Below, in pieces: positions 14,559 to 20,902 of a stretch of 20,902 nt of DNA. The first letter of the stretch is position 1; every line of letters starts with the position of its first letter. Made by a program: the position numbers and the translations under genes. Source of the stretch: an uncultured Oscillospiraceae bacterium (GTDB lineage Bacteria; Bacillota; Clostridia; Oscillospirales; Ruminococcaceae); contig CAJTVI010000025.1 of NCBI GenBank assembly GCA_910579545.1, positions 1 through 20,902 on the forward strand, written 5' to 3'. The notes below the pieces were generated by a model that worked only from the letters and a program-made list of their open reading frames with translations, was not told the DNA's origin and did no database searches.

Positions 14559-14757
14559 ACTTGCAGTTCCCATGCCGCTGCCGCAGGCGGCAAAGTGTCA
14601 CATCCCCGCCCGCGGCAAAGATCGGGCGGAGGCTCAAAAAAGAAAGGGCGGGCGCGCAAAATGGGTTCCCGCCGCCCGCGGGCAGGGCCCCGCAGCCATT
14701 TGGGGCCCTTTGTGCCGGCCGCGGCGTAAAAAGTGCGCGCATCGCGGCGGCGCGGGC

Positions 14758-14841
14758 CGTTCAGGGCTGCGCCAGGCAAATGGTTCCATTGCGGGCAAAT
14801 CCTGCCGTTTGGCAGAACGCCATCGTTCAGGGCTGCGCCAG
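14758..14841. repeat. 18-bp direct repeat at the end of holB
   Basis: CGTTCAGGGCTGCGCCAG occurs at 14758-14775 and again at 14824-14841, 66 bp apart. The second copy encodes the last residues and stop codon of HolB; the first is a detached copy downstream of it. A small CTGCC/GGCAG hairpin lies between them. The rest of 14559-14826 is GC-rich with no gene seen. Confidence 0.75.
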
Positions 14842-15834
14842 ATGGACGGCCAGGTTGGTCAGCACCAGCTTGGGGTTTGCGTTGGCCGCAAGGGCCGCGG
14901 CGGCGTCCCCCGCGGCGCGGGCCAGCCGTGCGCCCAGGGCCGGGGGCAGGCCGATCCCGTCCTGCCCGCGCATCCCGGCCGAGCCAAGGCAGGCAAGGTC
15001 CCGCAGCAGCAGCCGGGCGTCCGGCTGCTGCTCCTCCGGCTCTTTTGCCGCCGGCTGGCCGGCGGCCGGCCCCTTTTTGGCCGCGGGCTTGCGGGCCGGC
15101 TTTTTTTTGCCACGCCGGGCCGGCTCGTAGGCGGCCAGGGCGCAGAGCAGCTCGTATTCCCGGCGCTTGGACGCAAGGGCCGCGATTTTCAGCGCGTCGG
15201 CCAGAACCGCCGCGCGCTGGGGGTTTTGCAGCACCCGCATCACCTCGCCCAGCTGCCCGGCGTACACGGCCGCCAGCTGCTGCGGGCCAAGGGGCGGCGC
15301 GCCGGCCGCGCGGGGGGCGTGGGCCTGCAGCCAGGCGGCGCATTCCGCCTCGCTCACCGGGCTTAGGGTGTACACCGCGCAGCGGCTGCGCAGGGTGGGC
15401 AGGATGGCGGCGGGGCTGCTGGCGGTCAAGATAAACAACGCGCCGGCCGGCGGTTCCTCCAGCAGCTTGAGCAGGGCGTTGCCGCTCGAGGCGTTCAGCC
15501 GGTGGGCGTCGTAAAAGAGCACCGCGCGGCCGGCCGCGCTCAGGGCGGTGCCGTAGATCTCGCGGCGCACCTCGCGCACACGGGCCACCTTGATCTCGCC
15601 AGACGCGCCCTCGCCCCGCACCTCGATGCATTCGTCCGCGGCGCCGGCCAGCACCGCCTCGGCCGCCGGGCCGCCGGCGGGGTAGAGATAGTCGGCCGCA
15701 AGGCAGCGGGCCGCAAAGCCCGCGCCCAGGCCCTTTTCGCCGCACAGCAAAACGCTGTGGGCCAGCCGCCCGGCGCGCAGCGCCGCGGTAAGGTCCCGGC
15801 GCAGGTCAGGGTTGCCGGCAAGCCGCTCCAGCAT
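14827..15834 (-). CDS. holB: DNA polymerase III delta' subunit
   Basis: This 335-residue AAA+ clamp-loader subunit opens and loads the sliding clamp with DnaX and HolA. Seen: AHSVLLCGEKGLGAGF, a degenerate P-loop (about 25-40) as usual for delta'; the segment ALLKLLEEPPAGALFILTAS (about 120-140); and the SRC motif (about 151). Residues about 222-255 form a Lys/Pro/Ala-rich linker before the collar domain. The ATG at 15834 shares a base with the darA stop (TGATG), so translation is probably coupled; a GTG one codon earlier is possible. Its place between darA and ricT matches other Firmicutes. Confidence 0.93.
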   Translation of the reverse strand: MLERLAGNPDLRRDLTAALRAGRLAHSVLLCGEKGLGAGFAARCLAADYLYPAGGPAAEAVLAGAADECIEVRGEGASGEIKVARVREVRREIYGTALSAAGRAVLFYDAHRLNASSGNALLKLLEEPPAGALFILTASSPAAILPTLRSRCAVYTLSPVSEAECAAWLQAHAPRAAGAPPLGPQQLAAVYAGQLGEVMRVLQNPQRAAVLADALKIAALASKRREYELLCALAAYEPARRGKKKPARKPAAKKGPAAGQPAAKEPEEQQPDARLLLRDLACLGSAGMRGQDGIGLPPALGARLARAAGDAAAALAANANPKLVLTNLAVHLAQP

Positions 15835-16157
15835 CACAATTTTTCAAACCGTTCCACGTTGGTCACAAACACGGTGGCGCCGCCTACCGTGACCTGAAGC
15901 GGCACGGCGGTGGCTACGCCCAGCCCATAGCTGGAGGTGCTGGGCACCACCTCGGTGCGCTGCTTGCAGCAGCTGGCGATGATCTCGATGCAGGCGTCCA
16001 CCCGGGAGTCCTCGGTGCCGATCAGCAGGGTCATGTTGCCGGCCATCAAAAAGCCGCCGGTGGTGGAAAGCCGGGTTACCGAGAACCCGCCCTTGATGAG
16101 GGCCGAACAGACGGCCTTGGAGTCTTCCTTGTTGACAATGGCGGTAATCATTTTCAT
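15834..16157 (-). CDS. darA: Cyclic-di-AMP receptor DarA (PstA/YaaQ)
   Basis: This 107-residue PII-like protein has RLSTTGGFLMAGNMTLLIG (29-47) and the C-terminal VGGATVFVTNVERFEKL, both hallmarks of DarA. In B. subtilis and Staphylococcus it is a trimer that binds c-di-AMP, and its downstream partner is still unclear. AGAGGTGA lies before the ATG. It is the first gene of the cluster, with a strong promoter at 16179-16208. B. subtilis has yaaR between yaaQ and holB; here that gene is absent and darA overlaps holB directly. Confidence 0.95.
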   Translation of the reverse strand: MKMITAIVNKEDSKAVCSALIKGGFSVTRLSTTGGFLMAGNMTLLIGTEDSRVDACIEIIASCCKQRTEVVPSTSSYGLGVATAVPLQVTVGGATVFVTNVERFEKL

Positions 16158-16178
16158 GGCAAGTCACCTCTTTTGTTG

Positions 16179-16208
16179 ATTATAGCATAAGGCCGCCCCC
16201 TTTGCCAA
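16179..16208 (-). promoter_or_regulatory. Strong promoter of the darA-holB-ricT cluster
   Basis: On the minus strand TTGGCA (16203-16208), 18 nt, then a perfect TATAAT (16179-16184) preceded by TG in extended -10 position. The start is near 16172, so the leader is very short. Confidence 0.82.
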
Positions 16209-16213
16209 CCGGC

Positions 16214-16311
16214 TTGTCCGGCGGGGGGCGATCAGACCATCGGGGATTAGGCCAATCTGGGGGCCAACGGCCCCCAGACCCCCTTCCCGCCGGACAAATA
16301 CATTTGTCCGG
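16214..16311 (+). repeat. Dispersed palindromic repeat, locus 6, inside an outer inverted repeat
   Basis: The core occupies 16250-16283 (TCTGGGGGCC-aac-GGCCCCCAGA). It is enclosed by the inverted repeat TTGTCCGGCGGG (16214-16225) and CCCGCCGGACAA (16286-16297). The right arm also pairs with a third copy, TTTGTCCGG (16303-16311), as a local hairpin. It lies just upstream of the darA promoter. Confidence 0.8.
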
Positions 16312-16452
16312 TAAAAAAATGGCTGAAAACCGGTCAGAATATGAGGCAGACGCAGCTTTGCAGGAGGGCAGAAAAAAGGCATCATGCAGCTTTTCGCAAT
16401 TTCTATGCGGATAAATGCACCAGAAGCATTTTATAAACAATATGGCCCTGTA
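16312..16452. other. Intergenic stretch without a recognised gene
   Basis: This A-rich stretch contains an AAATGC/GCATTT hairpin (about 16414-16431) and a 31-codon plus-strand frame (from ATG 16320) that has no ribosome binding site. I see no convincing gene. Confidence 0.4.
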
Positions 16453-16453
16453 T

Positions 16454-16508
16454 GGGGGTCTGGGGGCTTTGGCCCCCAGATCGGCTAATCGGCCAATCAG
16501 CAGATCGG
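16454..16508 (-). repeat. Dispersed palindromic repeat, locus 7 (reverse)
   Basis: GGGGGTCTGGGGG (16454-16466), loop, CCCCCAGATCGGC (about 16473-16485), followed by two degenerate outer halves (CGGCCAATCAG and CAGATCGGC). In gene direction it starts about 20 nt after the stop codon of the rhomboid-like gene. Its left flank, CCTGTATGGGGG, matches that of locus 8. Confidence 0.85.
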
Positions 16509-16527
16509 CAAAAGCGCCGGCCCCAAA

Positions 16528-17178
16528 TCAGTTTCTCCACTGGTTTTTCCACTGCTGGCGGCGGCGGTAGTTGATGATGGAGGAGCGCAGGCCGGTAAAG
16601 AGGCCCCGGCCAAAAAACAGCAGAAAGCCTGCCATGCCCAGCAGCAGCGAGACCTTGCCGGCAAGGCTTGCAATGAGCAGCTGCCACAGATAAAGCCCGG
16701 CGGCGATCCAGCCCAGCCACTTTACCTTGACCGGCAGGATATAAAACAGCAGCACCTGCGCCTCGGGAAAGAGCATGGCAAAGGCAAAAAAGAGCGAGAG
16801 GCCCAGCGCGCTGTTGTCGGCGCCGCCCACCAGCAGGGCGGCCGCGATGGACCCCAGCATCCCGGTCAGATAGAACACATTGAACCGGAAGCTGCCCCAC
16901 TGCCGTTCCAGCGAAACGCCGATGATATAATCAAAATACAGGTTCAGCGCCACCAGCAGGGGGTTTGCCGAGAGGGGCGGCAGAAAGATAAAGCTCACCA
17001 GCCGCCACACCTGCCCATGCAGCAGCTCCCAGCGGGAGAGGGTCAGCAGCGAAAAGACCCTGTAATCCACCAGCATCACCAAAAGCCATACCACAAGCTG
17101 CCCGCCCACGACCCAAAGCATCAGGTTTGGGATGTAAAAGCGGCCGAATCTGCGTTCCAGTCTGTCAAGCAGGGACAT
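16528..17178 (-). CDS. Rhomboid-like membrane protein, probably not a protease
   Basis: This 216-residue protein has about five to six membrane segments. It shows the rhomboid-type pattern GQVWRLVSFIFLPPLSANPLLVALN and LYFDYIIGVSLERQWGSFRFNVFYLTG (about 58-110). The His of the usual WR-x-FxH segment is replaced by Pro, and the catalytic GxSG is not found where expected (the region reads GGADNSALGLSLFFAFA), so proteolysis is unlikely. The start ATG (17176-17178) has AGGAGG 8 nt upstream; the longer frame to 17352 is not preferred. The function is unknown; similar proteins are widespread in Clostridia. Confidence 0.75.
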   Translation of the reverse strand: MSLLDRLERRFGRFYIPNLMLWVVGGQLVVWLLVMLVDYRVFSLLTLSRWELLHGQVWRLVSFIFLPPLSANPLLVALNLYFDYIIGVSLERQWGSFRFNVFYLTGMLGSIAAALLVGGADNSALGLSLFFAFAMLFPEAQVLLFYILPVKVKWLGWIAAGLYLWQLLIASLAGKVSLLLGMAGFLLFFGRGLFTGLRSSIINYRRRQQWKNQWRN

Positions 17179-17730
17179 ACGTTTTGCCTCCTTTGCCGCG
17201 CACAGCGCGCGGCGCAGCATTTTTTTGAAAAACGGGCGCGGTTTGGCCCGCACTGCGCGGTTTAAATAGAAAGTTGTTGTAACCCCCCGCCCCCGGTTTT
17301 TGCCCAAAATGGTGCAAAGGCGGTTCAACCGTCTGTAAACCCGGCGGCCCATCCCGCCCCGCCGGTGGAAAACCCGCCATAAAAGCAGGGGGTTTTTAAC
17401 ACTTTCAACAGAGTTTTCAACAATCAGGCCCCGGCCGGTGGATTATACAAGCCGTAATCCGGCCGGATCATGCAAGGGATCTTTTTCCATCCCGCGGCCC
17501 GTCCATGGAATTTTCGCCCGAAATAAAATATTTTTTGCGCCCCGCAAAAAGGCGGCGGTATGGGCGCCCGCTTTGCCGCCACCGCAGCGCGGCGCTGTCG
17601 AGAGGGCCCGCTGTTTGCCCGGCCGTTTGGCAGGCCCTGCCGCGCAAAAAATTGTCTGGTGCGGGGGCCTGACCCGGTATTCCGCATTTTCTATGCAGGC
17701 GGTACTTCATCAAAGAATATTATCCTGTAA
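17179..17730. other. Long intergenic region with DnaA-box-like motifs and palindrome
   Basis: This is over 500 nt without a gene. 17393-17422 carries three TTTTNAACA-like nonamers: TTTTTAACA, CTTTCAACA and TTTTCAACA. A GTGGAAAAC sits at 17365-17373 on the other strand. A palindrome follows at 17431-17466: CCGGCC-ggt-GGATTA pairs with TAATCC-GGCCGG, and the minus-strand TATAAT (17442-17447) lies at its centre. The region 17470-17730 is GC-rich with A/T patches and no recognised feature. Confidence 0.5.
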
Positions 17731-17731
17731 T

Positions 17732-17803
17732 GGGGGTCTGGGGGACAAGTCCCCCAGATCGGCCCAAGCCCCCCAGATCGGCCCAAGCCCTCCAGATCAG
17801 CCC
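17732..17803 (-). repeat. Dispersed palindromic repeat, locus 8 (reverse, three outer halves)
   Basis: The core GGGGGTCTGGGGGAC-aa-GTCCCCCAGATC occupies 17732-17760. The outer half CCCCCCAGATCGGCCCAAG is present three times with a period of about 19 nt (17751, 17769, 17788), the last copy degenerate. In gene direction it begins about 12 nt after the yitT-like stop codon. Confidence 0.88.
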
Positions 17804-17815
17804 AAAACTGGCCCC

Positions 17816-18703
17816 TCAGCCCTTCGGCCCGGCAGGCGCATCGGGCAGTTCGGGGGGCAAAAAGCCCTCGCCAAACACCTCGTTGGTCTCACAGATCATC
17901 ACCATCGCGCCGGGATCCACCGCGTGGGCGGCGGTGCGCACCCGGGCCACCTCGGCCTTGCCGCAGGCGCACAGCACCATCTCGAGCGGCCGGCCCGAAT
18001 AGCTGCCGGTAGCCGGAAAGAGGGTTGCCCCGCGGTTCACCGCGTCGCTGATGGCGCGGGCCACCTGCCCGCCCTTTGCCGTGATGATCAGGGCCAGCTT
18101 TCCCCCGCCCGCGCCGTAAACGATCCGGTCCATCACAAAGGTGGACGCCATCACCGAGAGCATGCCGTAAAGCACCGCGTCAATATCCCCAAAGGCAAAA
18201 TACCCCGCCAGGATCACGACCCCGTCGGTAACAAGGGTGATCTGCCCAAAACTCATGTGGGGCAGCCGCCGCTTGACGGCATAGATCAAAAAATCCGTGC
18301 CGCCGGTGGACGACCCCCGCAGATAGATGATTGCCAGCCCCGCGCCCAGGCAAACGCCGGTAAACACCGCCGCCAGAAGCCGGCTGCCCTCGTACACCCC
18401 AAACTGCGGGAACACAAGGTCCAGCATCACGGTCGAGATCAGGATGGTGCGCAGGCTCTTTAATAAAAACACCCGGTTGAGCGCCCTGCGGCTGACGAGC
18501 AGGATGGGCAGGTTCAGCACCATGCTCACCAGGCCCACCGGCCAATGGGTAAAATGGTTCAGGATCAGCGCCACGCCGGACACCCCGCCCGGCGCAAATG
18601 CCCCCTTGAGCGCAAAGGTGTAAACCCCCAGCCCGTACAGCAGGCTGCCGCCAAGGTCGTACAGGGTGTCCACCGCAAGTTCCCGCAGCGCAGCGCGTTC
18701 CAA
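17816..18703 (-). CDS. YitT-family membrane protein (DUF2179 C-terminus)
   Basis: This 295-residue protein has about five membrane segments in residues 15-200, including the family signature RGSSTGGTDF (129-138), and a cytoplasmic DUF2179 domain (about 205-285) ending MVMICETNEVFGEGF. YitT proteins are common in Firmicutes and their transport role is unproven. The start is TTG (18701-18703): AGGAGGG lies 9 nt upstream and there is no ATG nearby. The 97-nt gap after mgtE has a CCCCGGCCGGGG palindrome (about 18741-18752) but no clear terminator, so it may be cotranscribed with mgtE. Confidence 0.92.
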   Translation of the reverse strand: MERAALRELAVDTLYDLGGSLLYGLGVYTFALKGAFAPGGVSGVALILNHFTHWPVGLVSMVLNLPILLVSRRALNRVFLLKSLRTILISTVMLDLVFPQFGVYEGSRLLAAVFTGVCLGAGLAIIYLRGSSTGGTDFLIYAVKRRLPHMSFGQITLVTDGVVILAGYFAFGDIDAVLYGMLSVMASTFVMDRIVYGAGGGKLALIITAKGGQVARAISDAVNRGATLFPATGSYSGRPLEMVLCACGKAEVARVRTAAHAVDPGAMVMICETNEVFGEGFLPPELPDAPAGPKG

Positions 18704-18800
18704 AGGCCTGTCCCTCCTTTTTTAAACCCAGCCCGCAAAGCTCCCCGGCCGGGGCCAAACCCCGCCCCGCCGGGCGTGAATAAAACTCCCGCCGGCCCGC

Positions 18801-20135
18801 TTACAGCCCAAACATCCAGGTAGCCAGGCTGAAATAGATGGTGATCGAGCAGGCGTCCACAATGGTGGTGATAAAGGGCGAGGCCATCAGCGCCGGGTCC
18901 AGCCCGGCCTTCTGCACCAGCAGCGGCAGGCTGCACCCGATCAGCTTGGCGATCACGATGGCCAGCACCAGGGTCACGCTGATCAGCAGCGCCAGCCGCA
19001 GCTCCCGGTACATGATAAAGATGCGCAGCCCATTGGCGGCGGCCAGCACCAGCCCCACCACCAGGGCCACCCGCGCCTCCTTAAAGGCCACCCGCAGGAT
19101 GTCCCGGGGGCGGATCTCGCCCAGGGCAAGGCCGCGCACCATCAGGGCGCTGCTCTGGTTGCCGCAGTTGCCGCCGGTGTCCATCAGCATCGGGATAAAC
19201 GAGACCAGCAGCGGCAGGGCGGCAAAGGCGTTTTCGTAGTAGGTGATGATCATGCCGGTAAAGGTGGCGCTGAGCATCAGGATCAAGAGCCAGGGGATGC
19301 GGGACCGCGCGTGGGCCAGCACGCTGGTGGAAAAATAGCTGTCCTCGGGCGGGGCGGCAATGGCGGCCATCTTTTGGATATCCTCGGTGGCCTCCTCGAT
19401 CAGGACGTCCGCCGCGTCGTCCAGGGTCACGATGCCCACCATCAGGCCCTCGCTGTCCACCACCGGCATGGCCATAAAGCCGTAGCGGTTCATCTCGTTG
19501 GCCACAAACTCCTTGTCGTCGGTCACCTGCACCCGGATGACGTTGTCGTCCATCACCTCGTCGATCAGGTCCTCCGGGCTTGCCAGCAAGAGGTCCCGCG
19601 CCGTGACCACCCCCGCCAGCCGGTTGCGCTCCACCACATAGCAGATGTACACCGTTTCGGCGTTTTCACCCTGCCGGCGGATCGCGGTAAAGGCGTCCGC
19701 CACCGTGGTGCCCGGCCGCAGCCGCACATATTCCGGGGTCATAATGCTGCCGGCCGAGTCGGCCGGATAGTTCAGCAGCCGGTTCAGGCTCTCGCGGGTC
19801 TTGGGATCCGAGCGGCCCAGCACCCGCTTTACCACGCTGGCCGGCATCTCCTCCAGCAGGTCGGCCGCGTCGTCCAGCGCCATCTGCTCTAAGGTGGCGG
19901 TCAGCTCGGCGTCGCTGAAAGCCTCCACCATGTCGCTGCGGGCGTCGTTGTCCAGATAGGCAAACGCCTCGGCCGCCTGGTCCTTTTTCATCAGCCGGAA
20001 CACCAGCAGCCGCTGCTTTTCGTCCATCTCCTCCAGCATCTCGGCAAGGTCGGCCGGCTGCAGCTCGCCGGCGGCCTCCCGCAGCTCCCGGTAGCTTTTT
20101 TGCTCCAGCAGCCGCAGCATCCTCTCTTTTTCCAT
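18801..20135 (-). CDS. mgtE: Magnesium channel/transporter MgtE
   Basis: This 444-residue inner-membrane Mg2+ channel has the MgtE N domain (about 1-125, acidic helices such as LAEMLEEMDEKQRLLVFRLM), two CBS domains (about 135-255, GSIMTPEYVRL and VVDSEGLMVGIVTLDD), the plug helix, and five membrane helices (280-444). The pore signature MDTGGNCGNQSSA (about 318-330) and the C-terminal LDPALMASPFITTIVDACS are intact. Acidic residues in the N and CBS domains close the channel when Mg2+ is high. The length is normal. AGGAGG lies 6 nt before the ATG. A strong promoter sits about 300 nt upstream. Confidence 0.97.
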   Translation of the reverse strand: MEKERMLRLLEQKSYRELREAAGELQPADLAEMLEEMDEKQRLLVFRLMKKDQAAEAFAYLDNDARSDMVEAFSDAELTATLEQMALDDAADLLEEMPASVVKRVLGRSDPKTRESLNRLLNYPADSAGSIMTPEYVRLRPGTTVADAFTAIRRQGENAETVYICYVVERNRLAGVVTARDLLLASPEDLIDEVMDDNVIRVQVTDDKEFVANEMNRYGFMAMPVVDSEGLMVGIVTLDDAADVLIEEATEDIQKMAAIAAPPEDSYFSTSVLAHARSRIPWLLILMLSATFTGMIITYYENAFAALPLLVSFIPMLMDTGGNCGNQSSALMVRGLALGEIRPRDILRVAFKEARVALVVGLVLAAANGLRIFIMYRELRLALLISVTLVLAIVIAKLIGCSLPLLVQKAGLDPALMASPFITTIVDACSITIYFSLATWMFGL

Positions 20136-20435
20136 CCTCCGCCTCCTTTGCAGGCCGCGGCGAAGGTCCCGCCCTCAAGGCAAGGGCAAGCGGCCGGCCG
20201 CGGCAAGGCGCGCCGCCAGGCACAGGCAGGCGCATACGGTTCGTCGGTTTTTACTACTGCTTGGGTCCACGGCCGGTCCACCTCACTTTTTAAATGGATT
20301 TATGCCAAGGGCTCGGGGCGCGGGGCTTGCCCGCGCCGGGCGCGGCGGCCAAAGGGCCCGGATCGATACCCGGGCCGCCCCGGCCCCGCCGCCAAAGCAG
20401 GCGCCCGGCAGGCAGGGCCATACCGGGCGCTACTT
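20136..20435 (-). promoter_or_regulatory. Long structured 5' leader of mgtE
   Basis: This is about 300 nt between the predicted start and the ATG. In transcript order: a hairpin GCGCCCGG/CCGGGCGC (20401-20430); a GC-rich region with CCCGG/CCGGG (about 20365-20380); a hairpin GGCGCGGG-caag-CCCCGCGCC (about 20312-20332); then a less structured, A-rich stretch. I do not find the conserved segments of the M-box magnesium riboswitch. A 43-codon Pro/Arg/Gly-rich frame (from 20421) has no ribosome binding site. Mg2+-dependent control is a hypothesis only. Confidence 0.45.
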
Positions 20436-20441
20436 AAAATT

Positions 20442-20471
20442 AGTATACTCTTTTGGGGTACTTTGTGTCAA
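20442..20471 (-). promoter_or_regulatory. Sigma-A promoter of mgtE
   Basis: On the minus strand a perfect TTGACA (20466-20471), 18 nt and TATACT (20442-20447). The predicted start is near 20435. Confidence 0.82.
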
Positions 20472-20472
20472 C

Positions 20473-20508
20473 GCGGCAAACGCCGCAAAACCCGGGGCCG
20501 CGGCCCGG
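20473..20508 (-). terminator. Terminator after the edge gene
   Basis: On the minus strand a GGCCGGGCCGCGGCCCCGGG-type hairpin (about 20491-20510) is followed by TTTT, then a second small hairpin GCGGC-gttt-GCCGC (20473-20486). It separates the edge gene from the mgtE promoter. Confidence 0.55.
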
Positions 20509-20509
20509 C

Positions 20510-20902
20510 CTATCTGCGCGGGTGTTTGGGCGGGTATTTGGGCAGGGCCTCCCCGGCAGCCTTGCCCAGGACCGCCCCTCCGCCATAGGCGGACGCGCCG
20601 TCTTCCTTGCGCTCGGTCTCTCCGCCCTCCCCCGGCGCATCGGCCTCCGAGGGGGTGCGGGCCGGCGGGGCGGCGTCATTGTTTTCCGGCGCGCCGGCCG
20701 GCGCGGCCGGCTCCTGGGGCGCGCACTCCCCGTCCGCCTGCGGCGCTTCGGCCATGGCCGCGCTGGACTGCACCATCCCCACCCCGCCGGCCGTGTCGGC
20801 GGTGTCGGTCATCTGGTAAGCCGCCTCGGGCGTGCCGCCGCCCGAGGCCCCGGCCCCGTCCAGCATCCAGTATGCGGCGGGAACCGCCAGCAAAGCCAGC
20901 GC
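20510..20902 (-). CDS. C-terminal part of a membrane-anchored protein (cut by window)
   Basis: The frame is open to the window edge and ends at TAG (20510-20512), giving about 130 visible residues. The first visible residues, ALALLAVPAAYWMLDGAG, look like the end of a membrane helix. The rest is Ala/Pro/Glu/Gly-rich and low in hydrophobics (for example PQEPAAPAGAPENNDAAPPA), typical of an unstructured tail outside the membrane. The family is not recognisable; an anti-sigma-factor-like or surface protein is possible but unsupported. Confidence 0.6.
   Translation of the reverse strand, partial: ALALLAVPAAYWMLDGAGASGGGTPEAAYQMTDTADTAGGVGMVQSSAAMAEAPQADGECAPQEPAAPAGAPENNDAAPPARTPSEADAPGEGGETERKEDGASAYGGGAVLGKAAGEALPKYPPKHPRR

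Noticed and set aside
16320..16415. 31-codon frame starting MAENRSEYEADAALQ
   Set aside because: No ribosome binding site or promoter; it begins right after a palindromic repeat in an A-rich stretch.
17365..17466. Chromosomal origin of replication
   Set aside because: There is no dnaA, dnaN, recF or gyr neighbourhood and only imperfect nonamers, so at most it is an accessory DnaA-binding cluster.
164..17803. CRISPR array from the recurrent repeats
   Set aside because: Copies are far apart, differ in orientation and length, and have no regular spacers or cas genes.
20293..20421. 43-codon upstream frame MALPAGRLLWRRGRGG as an mgtL-like leader peptide
   Set aside because: No ribosome binding site; the Pro/Arg/Gly content is expected from the GC-rich hairpins it crosses.
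20136..20435. M-box (ykoK) magnesium riboswitch before mgtE
   Set aside because: None of the conserved M-box segments could be found by eye; a covariance search would be decisive.

Overview
The window looks like the chromosome of a GC-rich, anaerobic, Gram-positive Clostridia member, probably of the Oscillospiraceae/Ruminococcaceae type. The evidence is pyruvate:ferredoxin oxidoreductase, a clostridial 2[4Fe-4S] ferredoxin, strong AGGAGG ribosome binding sites, sigma-A-like promoters, and the Firmicutes cluster darA-holB-ricT-trmN6-rsmI. The species cannot be fixed from the sequence alone. No tRNA, rRNA, CRISPR array, prophage or transposase gene was found.

Layout. 1-1111 (+): the end of an unrecognised gene, then a GNAT acetyltransferase whose leader contains a terminator-like hairpin. 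1285-3841 (-): a CorC/HlyC-type CBS protein, a NUDIX ADP-ribose pyrophosphatase and a DUF4190-like membrane protein, probably one operon. 3842-4409: a divergent control region with an RNA-like folded block. 4410-8039 (+): the large pyruvate:ferredoxin oxidoreductase gene, ending in two palindromic repeats. 8272-8895 (-): a cytidylate-kinase-like protein with its own promoter. 9204-9335 (+): a probable unannotated small RNA. 9473-16157 (-): the housekeeping cluster, in transcription order darA, holB, ricT, ferredoxin (own promoter), trmN6, rsmI, YfcE-like phosphodiesterase, birA. 16528-20135 (-): a rhomboid-like membrane protein, a YitT-family protein and the MgtE magnesium channel, which has a strong promoter and a long structured leader. 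20510 to the window end (-): the C-terminal part of a membrane-anchored protein.

How the genes fit together. Pyruvate oxidation by the oxidoreductase yields acetyl-CoA and reduced ferredoxin; the 56-residue ferredoxin is a plausible acceptor. The darA cluster joins a c-di-AMP receptor, a clamp-loader subunit, the Fe-S protein RicT, and tRNA and rRNA methyltransferases. MgtE and the CorC-like protein both point to divalent cation homeostasis.

The main feature the genes do not explain is a family of dispersed palindromic repeats: nine loci in about 21 kb, all between genes. Each has a core of GGGCCRATCTGGGGG, a short loop, then CCCCCAGACCCCC. The stem is kept by paired base changes, one half is often tandemly multiplied, and a second, sequence-unrelated palindrome often follows. 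Five loci lie just downstream of stop codons in the orientation of the gene. The other leading candidates for new biology are the small RNA exposing CCUCCU, the folded block upstream of the oxidoreductase gene, and the mgtE leader.
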